Shown in pieces: positions 13,412-25,068 of a stretch of 64,000 bases of DNA. The stretch lies in assembly GCF_002994745.2 (NCBI RefSeq), contig NC_037093.1, positions 14,147,555 to 14,211,554 on the forward strand. The letters run 5' to 3'. The notes beneath the pieces were generated by a model. That model was given only the letters and a program-made list of their open reading frames with translations, did not search any database and had not been told where the DNA came from. Position 1 is the first letter of the stretch; each line of letters opens with the position of its first letter. The position numbers and the translations under genes were made by a program. This DNA comes from Rosa chinensis (lineage: Eukaryota; Streptophyta; Magnoliopsida; Rosales; Rosaceae).

Positions 13412-13609
13412 AAGTGTAAGGGATATGCAGTCGAGAGAGAGAGAGCTAAGTGTCGAGAGAGGGAGAGAGAGCTGAGTGTCGATGTAGTCAAGAGAGACCT
13501 AAGTGAGTGTCGATGCAGTCGAGAGAGAGAGCCAAGTGTTTTTTGTTCCTTTCTTTCTTTTAGACACGATGTGGGAATCAAAACCCTAAAATTTTTTTTA
13601 AGTTATTCA

Positions 13610-14125
13610 CACAACTGAAATATATCTCACCGTCGTCTGAATGTATAAAATGTAAAATCATGGAGGGAAACATGGCGCCTTCAACATTTTTGGTTAAAAT
13701 GTTACCGCCATTTTCATGTTCACACAACAGAAAATCTTAAATCTGTTGTATGATTATTGTAGCTTGCACTAAGCCCTATCTCGGTGAAGACATTCAAGCA
13801 AGCATCCTTCAACTTTGGTGCTTAGTTTTTCAATCACACAACGGCAATAATAAAACCCGTTGTCCTAGTAGCCCAAATTTCAGCTTTTCAACATCCAACC
13901 AAAACTCCGAAGTGGAGGGAAATCTGCCGCTAAATTTTTAAGGCTCAGACGACGGACCATGCTTAATTTCCGTTGTGCAATGTAGTTCCTATAAAAAAGT
14001 TATCACTTTGTTGGCATTCACACAACAGAATTCAACCAGCACCGTTGTATGATTAAACTGACTTCAACACACAACAGAAGATTTTTGTTCCGTTGTGTGA
14101 TTAGTGTTGTGTGATTAACTTTTTG
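13610..14125. repeat. CACTA subterminal repeat array, promoter-side end
   Basis: The same ACACAACRG / CCGTTGTGTGA family of motifs as the left end, over about 510 bp in both orientations, running up to the right terminal repeat. It lies upstream of both minus-strand genes. Confidence 0.85.
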
Positions 14126-14133
14126 TACTAGTG

Positions 14134-15116
14134 AGCATCTATGGCAAGCTTCGGTACCGGGGAATGTGAAGGTGTGTGCATGGAAGGCAGCTGCCAATAT
14201 TCTTCCTACACGAAGTCGGCTTAGCGAAAGAGGTATTGATATTGATACCCAATGCCCATTTTGTGATGAAGAAGTGGAATCTCCTATCCATGCTCTTCGA
14301 GATTGTCCTCATGCAGCAAGCATTCTTCAAGTGGCTAATATTCCCACTCTTACTAATGCATCCTGTGTGGCGAATTGGTTGATTGCTATCTATACACTTG
14401 CTCCTGCCGCCTTTTCTCCTTTGTTAATGTTGATTTGGGCTACTTGGAGAAATAGGAATTCCAGGATTTGGGAAGAAGATTGTAAATCAGCTCATGAACT
14501 GGTGCCTTTGACTCTGGGATGGTGGAATGACTATAAGGCTGCTCATGTTCATCCTGTTCAGGATAATGCTCTAGGGGTCCTCCATAAGTGGTGTAAACCT
14601 TCCTTTGGGTTTATTAAACTTAACGTGGATGCTGCTTTCAATATGGACACAGGTTTGGCTGGGTTGGGTGGGATCTTTCGGGATCACGAAGGCTCTGTTG
14701 TGGGAGGTTTTCGTCACACTCTGGAGGTGGCTAACTCACCGAGGCATGCGGAGCTGCTGGCTCTCATTCAAGGGGTGCAGTTAGCACTTGATCACCATCT
14801 TACCCCTTTGGTGGTAGAATCTGACTGTATGGATTTAGTATAGGCTATCCCGGGGTCGTCTCTAGACCACTCGGACCTGGGTTTCTTGTTATCTGACTTG
14901 AGAGCCCTATTGATTGCGGCTCTGGTTGCAAGAGTTGGTTACGGTAAGCGGACGACCAATTTAGTGGCTCATACTCTAGCGCAAGAGGCCAAAGATGGCC
15001 AGTTTAGTGTGGATTTCTTCACCAATTGTCCTCCAAGTGTGGAGGCTTTTGTAATCTCTGATTGTAATGATTCCCCATCAATGAATTAGTCTTTCATTCC
15101 CCTAAAAAAAAAAAAA
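14134..15116 (+). pseudogene. L1-type LINE, downstream part: zf-RVT and RNase H domains, poly-A end
   Basis: Continues the LINE frame across the CACTA insertion. First comes the zinc-binding zf-RVT region (VCAWKAAANILPTR, CPFCDEEVESPIHALRDC). Then comes a plant RVT_3-type RNase H (KLNVDAAFN, with the first catalytic Asp present; HAELLALIQG with Glu; VESDCMDLV with Asp). An in-frame TAG near 14840 interrupts the RNase H domain. The frame continues to NLVAHTLAQEAKD and ends at about 15089. A poly-A tract of about 14 A near 15103-15116 marks the LINE 3' end. Confidence 0.9.
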
Positions 15117-15956
15117 ATTAGAAGTATGTAATGGAAAAAGGAAATTATTACATATGATTGGAATAACTGAAGTTTATTCATCGAGTAATTGTTTTTATAC
15201 ATCAGAATTATTTAAACTTTTTGATTGTGGTGGAGAATTTTGGGACATTTTGTCGACTACAATAAATGAGATTAAATCAAACTAGGTGTGTGAGAAGTTT
15301 TTGATGGATGTTAGTTTGAATACACGTAGCTGATGAAAAAATAATTGTTTCTTCAGAAAAGCAACTTTAACTTGATTGCTAGATGTCGCTTGAACACAGT
15401 CTATCTGTTTGTCCAGAAAAGCAATTTCACTGTAATTTGACAGAAAATTAACTGAATCAATGAAACTGGAGAAGGCATTAGTATTGTTATCATTAGGTTC
15501 ATGTAAAATGAGAATAAAGTTGAACATAATATGATTATAAATAGCAAATACGATAATGAATTTTGATATGTGAAAGATGGTTCATTTTTCAATTCCAGTG
15601 CTTGAGTTCAAAGAAAAAAAAAATGTAGTGAATAAGTATAAGCAGTGAGAAAAGAATGATGCTTGAAAGGAATAAACTAAATTAACTAATTCAAGAATAT
15701 CATATTGTTTAGTAGAATGTAGCCGACAAATAGCACACCTGCAGATTTTGTAGCTATGATGCTATGATGCTCCAAGCATGATAATTCTACATATTTTGGA
15801 GCTATGACGTTCCAAGGACCACACCTGCAGATCAAGATCAAAGGAAGGAATAAGAAATCAAGAGTGACTAAACTAAAACAGATTTAATTAGTCATTATAG
15901 CAAGGTTTTCTTTATGTCTCTTCTGATGTTCTTTAACCTGAATGATATTTATTTTA
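15117..15956. other. AT-rich intergenic DNA, nothing recognised
   Basis: No open frame, RNA gene or transposon terminus could be supported. The last 8 bases (TTATTTTA, 15949-15956) are the left target duplication of the next element. Confidence 0.5.
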
Positions 15957-17397
15957 GGGGGGGGTGAAATTTGCACACCCCAATTTACATTCTACACACC
16001 CTTTCTAATTTTTTAATATTTTCTTATGTCCTCTCATATTTGTTTCCCACATTACCCTTCTTCTCCCACAAGTTAATCCTCCTCTCTAACACCTGGAACG
16101 ATCTCACAGACCATAGAACACCAAGAACTTCTCACATCTACAGAAATTGAACAGTTGTCTATATTGATGTAAATCTTTTATCAAGATTTCTTTTTTCCTT
16201 TTGGATTGAACCACAATCAAGCAGACCCAAAAATCTCAGACAAACAAAGAACAAAAGAAACCCAGAATTCTGTAAATGAAAACGTGAAATAGAGGAGCTT
16301 TTCATCAACAACAGCTTCGTCAGCAACGAACCCAGAAACGAATTGACGCCTTTTGTCTCTGTCAGAAACATACTCACTCTGCAATACAACATAAATCAAG
16401 AATTAATTACTCGATAATCAAGAATCAAGCACGAAAATTTCAATGAAAAATTTTAAAGAAAAAAAATGATTTTCATGATCGCGAATTCAGAAATCAATTT
16501 AGAGATTAAGAGGGAAAGACCTGGTGGTAATCTTCGGAAGGAACAACCAAGGCGTCAAGAGGAGGAGAGTGAGACGCCATTAGAGACCTCTGTTCTTCAT
16601 ATGAGAAGAAGTCCAAGCCCACCAACTCTCTCCTCCTCCTTCAACGGCGGCGGCAACGACAACACCACCACGCCGCTTCTGCAGGATACTTCGTCGGTGG
16701 GACCCGAGCCCGACAAGGTGGCGGCGCGCAGCAGCAGCAAGGATGAGTGGACCTGCGAGCTTCAGTCGATTCCCAGCGGCGGTCTGGAGGCCGTGACCGG
16801 ATCGGGCGGCGGGAGATACGGCGGGCTTGGATTAGAGGACTTGGAGACCATGCTGTTCGAAACGGCGGCGTCTCCGGGTCAAGACCAGTCGCTGCTCCGG
16901 TGGATCTCAGGCGACGTGGACGAAGCGTAGTTTGGGCTAAAGCAGCTGTTGCAGAGTGGGAACAACAGTAACTCTCTTGAGTTTGACGGCAATGGGGGTC
17001 TGGGAATCGTTGATCAGGGTTCCGGTTTCGACCACATCCAAAGTAGCGTTTCCGGTCCCAATTTGGGGTTCTCTGGCAGTTCTAGTTTGAATGGGAAAAT
17101 GGGTTTTGTGCCCAGCTCTTCTGGGCCATTGAATTACAAGGTCTCAAATGTTGGGTTGATGAACAATAATGGCGGCAACAACAACAACAAGTCCAATTTC
17201 TCCAATTCATCACTTCCAGTTTCACTGCCTCATGGAATGGTCTATCATAATCACCGGGAGAGTTGTGGAAGAAGAAGGGAAAACTTCTGGGAGAAGAAGG
17301 GTAATATGAGAAACAAATATGAGAGAATGTCAGAAAATATTAAAAAATTAGAAAGGGTGTGTAGAATGTAAATTGGGCTGTGCAAATTTCACCCCCC
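15957..17397. mobile_element. TIR DNA transposon (MULE-like or hAT-like) carrying a host gene fragment
   Basis: Terminal inverted repeats of about 67 bp begin GGGGGGTGAAATTTGCACA. They differ at one base plus G-run length (8 versus 6). An 8-bp direct repeat TTATTTTA flanks the element (15949-15956 and 17398-17405). Long TIRs favour a Mutator-like element, whereas 8 bp is the usual hAT target-site length, so the superfamily is unresolved. No transposase is encoded. The cargo is a HAIRY MERISTEM-type fragment, so this is a Pack-type element. The near-identical TIRs imply a recent insertion. Confidence 0.88.
16466..17260 (+). pseudogene. Captured N-terminal fragment of a HAIRY MERISTEM / SCL6-type GRAS gene
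   Basis: The frame from 16466 reads RRSPSPPTLSSS, then KDEWTCELQSIPSGGLEAV, then GLEDLETMLFE and SPGQDQSLLRWISGDVDEA. This order matches the N-terminal half of HAM/SCL6/SCL22/SCL27 GRAS proteins, which are shoot-meristem regulators. A TAG at 16928-16930 (a Ser codon in the family) breaks the frame. The same frame continues FGLKQLLQSGNNS and an Asn/Ser/Gly-rich stretch to PHGMVYHNH near 17250. No GRAS domain or recognisable miR171 site is included. The family match is from memory. Confidence 0.72.
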
Positions 17398-17405
17398 TTA
17401 TTTTA

Positions 17406-18059
17406 ATATCACCTCAAAGTTGGACATTAATTTTGACCACAGGTTGGATGTTTCAATAAATGCTTATTATAGCGTAAGCTTCCAGAATCATCAATGGGCT
17501 CAAAATCTGTGGATTTTAGGAGTAAAACTTATGTCACAATTTATGATCAGTTTCCTTCTATACTCACTAACTCGTTGAGTGATACAAATTGTGATAAACG
17601 GCAGTTGTATTTATTGACAGAGACAGAGGGAAACCCAAATGGAACTAATTCACATGGATCAACAAAATGCAGAAGACACCAAAATGATTCAGCAGTGGGT
17701 GCCTATTTATACATATTGGAGTTGATAATTCACAAATCCGAATGAATTGCGCTCAAGCTATATATATTAAACCAAACTAACTAATTCAACAACGAAGTAG
17801 AGAAGCAAAAATATGAAAGATTAGGGTATGTGCAAAAGGTGTAACCTTTCAGAAATGCAAGCTTTGCCTGAGAAAAAGTGCAAGAGAGTTGAACGCTTGG
17901 AACCTATAAGACCCGGCCTAGCTGATGAAGAAGGACAGTCGAGTGCATATAGATTACCAATAGTATTAACATGAAGCAATTACCAATAAAATCATTCTTC
18001 TAAAATGACCATATATTTTCAATAGTATAGTAAAATGTCATTGTGGAGAGCATAGAGAT
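17406..18059. other. Unassigned DNA between Pack element and VPS53 fragment
   Basis: No coding region recognised. An 83-codon open frame at 17494-17745 resembles nothing known to me and shows no start context or repeats. Confidence 0.35.
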
Positions 18060-18645
18060 TACCTCCACCTGTGCAGCTGCCGCTTTATATTGTCGTTTGG
18101 AAGCCATCACTTAAAAGCTGTCAACAGCAGAGGCTTCCAAGTTAGAGAAAAAGTATTGCCATGAGAATGAATTTTACTCTACACAACTTTCTCAGAATCA
18201 ATATATATCTTCTAATCTAACTAACTTTGATATGAACAGGTAATTTTAATACACTCCGAACCATTGTAAGAGTAAGTCATTGTACCAAAATAAATGCACT
18301 AAAACTTTAAAAGACTAAATCTAACAACTAACCTATCATGGTCTGACTATGAAGAGCAGCAATGGTGGTTTGTTATATGCTTCTTTGCAAAATCTAACTT
18401 TTTTATGTCACGACATCTCTCTTGAACCATTGTCTTACTCTGCTCAGCCTTTTGATTTGTGGACTTTATACATGAGTTTCTGCCTTAGAAGATCACAAAA
18501 GAAGTAAATCAATCAAGACAAAGTGTGAAACGTGAGGAATCTCATTCCGCTAGTGGACAGAAACACTTACGGTTACAGCTTATTAACAGACCTCCACGGC
18601 TCGTGTAGCACTAGCAAGATCTTCATTGGCTTTGGTCCCTGAGTA
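18060..18645 (-). pseudogene. VPS53 (GARP complex) exon fragments
   Basis: Three exon-like blocks on the minus strand keep splice-type borders. About 18588-18645 reads GTKANEDLASATRAVE. About 18372-18478 reads KAEQSKTMVQERCRDIKKLD then FAKKHIT. About 18063-18109 reads MASKRQYKAAAAQVE. They follow the order of the N-terminal part of VPS53, a subunit of the Golgi tethering complex GARP. Intron-like gaps remain, so this was a DNA-level copy. The upstream exon ends in an in-frame TAA after VEVC, the TALHRL region after KKHIT is missing, and no later exons follow. It is a non-functional fragment. Confidence 0.75.
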
Positions 18646-18770
18646 ACATTTACATATTTAAAAAAATATAATTAGGTTTAGCTTTAACTCTTTAAGTAAC
18701 AATAAGAGACAAATGCAAGTGTCTTATTATACTCAGTAAAAATCAATAAGCATGAAAGAAGATATCTTAC

Positions 18771-18844
18771 TTTTTCATCTTCCTCAGGTAACTTTTGTAC
18801 TTCATCGGGACATAAGCTTCATAGAGTTTTCTGTGATGCTTTAA
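18771..18844 (-). pseudogene. OTU-type cysteine protease exon fragment
   Basis: A single exon-like block with an AG acceptor at its 5' side and a GTAAGA donor at its 3' side. It encodes LKHHRKLYEAYVPMKYKSYL. This resembles the plant OTU deubiquitinase segment just before the conserved GEWGDHVTLQAAA stretch, which is absent. The next block downstream on this strand is from VPS53, and the joined frame would be out of phase. Identification is from memory of the family and rests on only about 25 residues. Confidence 0.5.
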
Positions 18845-20011
18845 CTGAAATACAAAAGACAAATGTATAAATAAATGCGCACCATGAAGATAACATGCAT
18901 CAGAAGTAATCTTTCATTTGAAATTGAAAATCAAAAGAAAGACAGAGACAAATAAAAGGCTACCCTAGTGCTACTCTAGAGAATCATATGCCTGCCACAC
19001 GATCCAGGTAATAGGATTTGCATATCCTCAATTACATCAAGACAATTTAAACAATTGCTCAAAGAAACAATTTCCAAAGCTAGTCAAGCCTAACAGTAAC
19101 TAAACTAAGGTAAAGAAGTGCCTATCAGGGGAAAGAGCTGACATAAGTGAAAATACCAAATAGAATGATATTGTGCTATTAATCGATAGAACAACTTAAC
19201 CAAGAAATTATTATATCAAGAAGGACACAGAAATTGCTAACGCAATGTAAACCTCTCCACTGAGGAAACTTCACTGCGTGGCTTTTAACGTAGCCAACAC
19301 GAAAGATCAATCCAATATGAATCAAATGAGTTTACAGTATACTAGTTGTGTTGTTCATAACAAACACATTCACTAAGCAACAATTGCTAACTTGATTTAC
19401 AACTGATCTAACGTTTACTTGATTATCAATCTATCAACTCTAATCAAACAACTGATCTTCCTTGTTCTCAATATCTCACTGATCTTTGAGAATGATTTAT
19501 GAAAGCAATGGACAACACACACATGAGAGACACGGAACCAATAATGAGAGTTTTCAGAAAATGGTTTTAACAAAGAAAAACTAATGGTTCAAGAGTGAAC
19601 AATTTGTATGCATGAAAACCAAAAACCCTAATCTTGTATTTAGTTTCGAAACCTTTTATACAGGAGGAAAACTCCCCCTCAAACAAATCTTTTCTTTAAA
19701 CATCAAATAAGATAGATATAGAAAGATATCAAAACTTATTTGTTATGCATGCAAAAGTCTTTAATGCAAAATGCACCAAATCAATTTAATAGACATGTAA
19801 ATCAATTTAAATTGTGCAACATGATTTGGAATGAATATATATTAAACTCAAGATCAGTTTCCATCCTTTTGCTTGATCGTATCTTCCTCTTTGTTTCCTT
19901 GAAGCTCCGGTTTCCTTGTGACAATGGGAAATCATGCATTGAATGGTAATGGCCCAATATACTTACAATAAGGAATGAAGTAGATGCATTTGATCAGCCA
20001 TACCCACTTTA
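18845..20011. other. Unassigned AT-rich DNA upstream of the Copia element
   Basis: No gene, RNA or transposon end recognised in about 1.1 kb. The target duplication TAACC of the Copia element lies at 20012-20016. Confidence 0.4.
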
Positions 20012-20016
20012 TAACC

Positions 20017-20308
20017 TGAAGAAAACAAGACAAAAACTTTGTGGAAGGTTTTCTGATTTTACTTCATTGATTAAACTGAATACAAGCTTTTCCTATATAT
20101 ACACAAAGAAGAGAAAAAGAAACAGAAAAGTTGACCCTTAATTTAAGGGACAACCCACCCATAACTTAGCTAAATTACTCTAACAACTAAGGTAAGCTAT
20201 CAACAGTGAAAAGTAAGGCTAATGACAGTGAATAGGAGCAGCCATACTGCAACTATACTAATGACAGTGAATAATAGGAGCAGCCATACTGCAACCATAC
20301 TTCCAATA
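20017..20308 (-). repeat. Copia 3' LTR
   Basis: 292 bp, near-identical to 24777-25068. It contains an internal duplicated segment (CTAATGACAGTGAATA repeated with AGGAGCAGCCATACTGCAA) near the sense-strand start. Confidence 0.95.
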
Positions 20309-20339
20309 CTCCCCCTCAAGCTGGATCAAGGAGATTCAT

Positions 20340-23300
20340 TTATCCAAGCTTACCCAAAATTCTGTGAAACTGAGCAGTAGGAAGGGATTTGGTGAAAATA
20401 TCAGCTAACTGATCATGGCTTCGGGTGTAGTGAGTATTAATGATCTTGGATTGGACTTGAGCTCGAATGTAGTGACAATCAACTTCTATGTGCTTGGTTC
20501 TTTCATGAAAAACTGGATTAGAAGCAATATGCATTGCAGCTTGATTGTCACAAAAAAGAGACATTGGTTGATTACTAGGAAACCCCAAATCGGGTAGGAG
20601 ACCTTTTAACCAAATGAGCTCACAAGCAGTGGCAGCCATAGTTCTATACTCAGCCTCTGCACTAGAGCGAGCAACAACTGTCTGCTTCTTGCTTTTCCAG
20701 GTAACTAAGTTACCACCAACAAATGTGCAGAAACCGATAGTTGATTTACGATCAAGAGAGTTCCCTGCCCAATCAGCATCTGTGTAACCCATGATTTGAG
20801 TGTTACCATTGTTTTTAATCAAAACACCTCTTCCAGCAGAGCCTTTGAGATAACGAAGAATTCGTTTAATAATGTGAAGATGAGCCAAAGTGGGAGAATG
20901 CATGAACTGACTGACAATGCTTACTGCATAAGCTATATCCGGACGAGTAATGGTAAGATAAATAATCTTACCTACCAGCCTTTGATAATAGCTCACATTT
21001 AGGAGAGGCTCACCTTGTACATCAAGTTGAAGCTTGCTGTCAAGAGGAGTGCAAGCTGGCTTGCAATCCTGCAGATCAGTATCTTGTAAAAGATCAATAA
21101 CGTATTTTCTTTGGTTTAGAAAAAGACCTTTCTGAGAAGTGGCCACTTCTATACCAAGAAAATATTTCAGAATGCCCAAATCTTTCAAAGCAAACCTATT
21201 TCGCAAGGATTGCTTGAGAGTATTAATCTCTTCAACATTGTCACCTGTCACAATTAAATCATCAACATAGATGAGCACCACAAGCTTACTTGTTGAACCA
21301 ATCCGAAAAACAAAGAAGAATCTGCATTGCTTCTTTGAAAACTAACTTCCTCAAGTACTGAACTGAGCTTGGCATACCAAGCACAAGGAGATTGCTTTAA
21401 GCCATGAATAGACTTGTGAAGCTTGCAAACTATCTGAGGATCATGAGATTAAGGATGACCGGGAGGCAACTTCATGTAAACCTCTTCTTCAAGATCACCA
21501 TGTAAAAATGCATTTTTTACATCCATTTGATATAGAGGCCAAGCATGATTGACTGCAACTGATAACAAAACTCTCACTATACTGATTTTAGCAACAGGAG
21601 CAAAAGTCTCCTTGCAGTCTACTCCATATGTTTGAGTAAAACCACGAGCTACCAAGCGAGCCTTATGTCTCTCCACAGAACCATCCGAATGAAGCTTCGT
21701 TTTGTAAACCCAACGACGGCCTACAACCTTCTTCCCTTTAGGAATTAGAACAACACTCCATGTATTATTGTCACGAATTAAGTGCTTGAAGTTCATCTGC
21801 CATAGCTTGCTTCCATACATCAAGTTGATTAGCTTCCTCAAAACTTTGAGGTTCATGAGTACAATCAAGTGCACTTAGAAACGCAAAATGAGCAGAAGAA
21901 AAATTCTTATAAGAAATAAAGTGTGTCATCGGATACTTTGCAGTGTAGGTTTTATAGTCATTGAGCTTTGACGAAGGATCTCGTTGTCGTGGAGGATTTC
22001 TGCGAAGAACAACTGCAGGTGGAGATACCAAAGGGTTTCTTCGAAGAATAATTGCTGGTGGAGAGGAAGGCTCAACCACAGGTTGCATATCAATTTCTGC
22101 GTCAGAGATTACAGCTAGAATTTCTTGAACTGGACTGTCAGGATTGATAGACGAGTCGCAATCCTCATCAATAGCAAGATCAGAATTGACATCAGGATTG
22201 ACAGGCAAGTTGCACTCCTCATCAATAGGAAGATTAAGACTTGGAAATGGATAAAATAGAAACTCCCACTGACCAGTATCACATAGTTTCTTAGTGAAAT
22301 AGGGAGTTACTTCATCAAATCTCACATCCCTAGAAACAATAAGCTTCCTAGTAGCATAGTTGTAGCATTTATACCCCTTTTGAGTGGGTGAGTATCCTAG
22401 AAAAACATACTTATTGGCTCTAGGATCAAGTTTATCACGTTGATGAGCTTGAAAATGAACAAAGCATGTGCAGCCAAAGACCTTTAAGTGAGATAGATCA
22501 ATCTTTCTTCCTTTCAACACTTCAAGAGGAGATTTGAAACCAAGTACTCTACTAGGAAGTCTGTTGATGAGATATGTGGCAGTGAGAACACCCTGAGACC
22601 AAAATTTTTTTGGAACATTCATTTGAAACATAAGAGCTCTGGTCTTTTCAAGAAGGTCTCGATTTTTTCTTTCGGCAATCCCATTTTGTTGAGGAGTACC
22701 AACACAGCTTGTTTGATGCACAATGCCTTGTGTGCTCAAGTATTGTGACATGTTATTTGACATATACTCAGAACCATTATCAGATCGTAAAATATGAATA
22801 GATGATGAAAATTGAGTAGTGACAAGTTTATGAAAATCCTTAAAAACATCCATAACTTTACTTTTTAGTTTCAAAAGATACAACCAAGTAATCCTCGTAA
22901 AATCATCTACAAAGGTTACAAAATACTTAAATCCATCATAGGATTCAAGAACTGGACCCCAAATGTCTGAATGCACAATTTCAAAAGGATTACTAGCCCT
23001 AGACAAGGAAGAAGTAAATGGCAATCTAGAGGATTTTGATAAATGGCAGACTTCACATTGATTAGTTGCCTTGCACATATTTGGGAACAAAAAAGACAAC
23101 ACTTTCTCAGAAGGATGAGCCAAACGTTGATGCCACAGGTGATGATCTTGTGCTAAACTTGAACTAGCTTGACATGCCTTGGAGACAAAAGAGTTTTTTG
23201 ACAGATAATAAAGTCCATTCAAGAAGAAACCTTCACCAATCTTCTTCTTGGTGATGAGATCCTGAAATATAACATTATAAGGAGAGAAAAATGACAAGGC

Positions 23301-24701
23301 ATTTTAAGGTATGTATAATTTTTCCGACGTATAGAAGTTGAAAAGGAAAGGAAGGAACATAAAGCGCAACTGACTCAATGAAACCAGAAAGTAGTTTTAG
23401 TTTTCCCTTTCCCAAAACAGAAACTCCTTTGCCATTTGCTACTGAAACTTTAGAAGGGATGAACAATTTTTCAAAATCATGCAAATTTTCGTGCTTATTT
23501 GTCATGTGATCCGTAGCTCCTGAGTCTATAATCCAATAGTCATCCATAGCACAAACATTGAGAGCAGTTGAGAAGGATTTTAGAATACCTGAAGCTTCTT
23601 CAAGAGGGACACAGTCAATTTCAGCAAGAAAACCAGCAAACTTCCCAAGGAGTGCAGTGTGACCTTCAATCCCAGCCATAGCTGTTTCTTCACTTCCACC
23701 ATGCATCTGCTTCTTGCTGAGATAGGCCGCAAATTCATTGATTAGAGTAGTGGGATTGGAGGTGAAGTTCAGCATACCCTCAGAATGAGTAGAAGAAGCT
23801 GCTGCCAGATTTGCTTTTGGTGAATTCCAGCCTTTTAGAGAGCTTTTACCTTCCTTTAGAAACTTTGGCTTTTGTTCAGGATAGAGAACCCAACATCTAT
23901 CCCTGGCATGTCCAACACCCTCACAGTAGCTGCATTTCAAGTCAGGTCTCCTGCCTTTGTACACTTTAGCTTTAGCTTTCCTGTGAGTAGAAGCATAAGC
24001 TCTAGTTTCAGATGCACTTGTCTTGGTCTCCATATTCATCACCTTTTTAAAAACTTCTTCTCTTTGAATGGTGGCACACACATTGTTGAAAGATGGAAGC
24101 TCAGTATTCATAAGAATATGACTTCTCAAATCTTCATATTCTGAACTTAACCTTGCAAGGAGCTGAAAAATCTTGTCCTAGCCTCCTCAGCTCTTTTTAA
24201 CAAAACACTACCCTCAATAGTATGAGGTCTATAAACATCTAGTTCATTCCACATACTTGTAAGGCTACCAAGATGCTGAACAAAGGGCTTACCTTCTTGT
24301 TGAAGATCAACAATATCTCGTTTGAGTTGAAAAACTTGAGCAGCATTATTCTGATTTCCATACATCTCTTTGACATGATTCCAGAGATGCATAGAGGACT
24401 CAGAAAAACTGAAAATTTCTACTATTCTGCTCTCCATGGAGTTGATTAGCCAAGACATGACGAGTTGATCTTTGCACAGCCAAGAATCAAATGTAGGAGA
24501 GTCAGCTTTAGGCTTCTGTATAACTCCATTGACATAGCCAAGCTTAGACCTTCCTCCAAGAGCAAGTGTAACAGCTCTAGCCCAAGAAAGATAGTTGAAT
24601 TCATTCAACAAAACAGAGCTAAGACGTTGGTTTGGATTAGACTCCACCTCGGAAGAATTTGCAAGAGGTTCATCATCTTTAGAACCAGATTTCCCAGCCA
24701 T
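20340..24701 (-). pseudogene. Copia gag-pol polyprotein, frameshifted
   Basis: Gag starts MAGKSGSKDD at 24701 (184 residues, UBN2-type). The frame shifts near 24140 to 23275-24129, which has a CCHC knuckle (CSYCEGVGHARDRC) and the protease motif DYWIIDSGATDHMT. It shifts again near 23290 to 21771-23297, which holds integrase: an HHLWHQRLAHPS / CEVCH zinc domain, then the catalytic core with SDIWGP, LRSDNGSEY and GIAERKNRDLLEK. RT begins in 21449-21874 ([40 protein letters not shown]). It is broken near 21300-21450 and resumes at 20340-21281 with the catalytic YVDDLIVTG. RNase H follows (GYTDADWAGN, KTSKQTVVARSSAEAEYR-like region, and DQLADIFTKSL). At least three frame breaks prevent expression. 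Confidence 0.94.
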
Positions 24702-24776
24702 CTTAAGCTGGTGAACTCAGGAACTACACAAGAAAAGAAAAACAGACTCAGGCCTTGAATGCCTGCTCTGATACCA

Positions 24777-25068
24777 TGAAGAAAACAAGACAGAAACTTT
24801 GTGGAAGGTTTTTTGATTTTACTTCATTGATTAAACTGAATACAAGCTTTTCCTATATATACACAAAGAAGAGAAAAAGAAACAGAAATGTTGACCCTTA
24901 ATTTAAGGGACAACTCACCCATAACTTAGCTAAACTACTCTAACAACTAAGGTAAGCTATCAACAGTGAAAAGTAAGGCTAATGATAGTGAATAGGAGCA
25001 GCCATACTGCAACCATACTAATGACAGTGAATAATAGGAGCAGCCATACTGCAACCATACTTCCAATA
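24777..25068 (-). repeat. Copia 5' LTR
   Basis: 292 bp. A TATATATA-like box lies in mid-LTR, and the primer-binding site TGGTATCAGAGC abuts its sense-strand end (24765-24776). Confidence 0.95.

Larger units (their letters stand above)
1095..14133 (-). mobile_element. Complete CACTA (En/Spm) DNA transposon, about 13.0 kb
   Basis: The left end reads AACTACTACAAAAAG. The right end, reverse complemented, reads CACTAGTACAAAAAG, so 13 of 15 bases match and the first C of the left end is mutated. A 3-bp target duplication AGC flanks it (1092-1094 and 14134-14136), as expected for CACTA. Removing the element and one AGC restores an uninterrupted LINE reading frame (LWKHLWQASVPGNVK). The element contains two minus-strand genes, TNP2 transposase and a Ptta/En/Spm-Ulp1 gene. 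It also has dense subterminal repeats at both ends. Confidence 0.95.
20017..25068 (-). mobile_element. Complete Ty1/Copia LTR retrotransposon
   Basis: Two 292-bp LTRs (20017-20308 and 24777-25068) are flanked by a 5-bp duplication TAACC (20012-20016 and 25069-25073). On the sense (minus) strand the LTR begins TATTGGAAG rather than TG, in both copies, and ends CTTCA. Directly after the 5' LTR lies TGGTATCAGAGC, the initiator-Met tRNA primer site. A polypurine tract TTGAGGGGGAG precedes the 3' LTR. By eye the LTRs differ at 7 positions (about 2.4%). The gag-pol order is gag, protease, integrase, RT, RNase H, as in Copia. Frameshifts make it non-autonomous. Confidence 0.96.

Noticed and set aside
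13102..13618. Arg/Glu and Ser/Leu-rich overlapping frames on both strands
   Set aside because: They are produced by the GA microsatellite and share no other coding feature.
24765..24776. tRNA-like TGGTATCAGAGC
   Set aside because: It is the Copia primer-binding site next to the LTR, not a tRNA gene.
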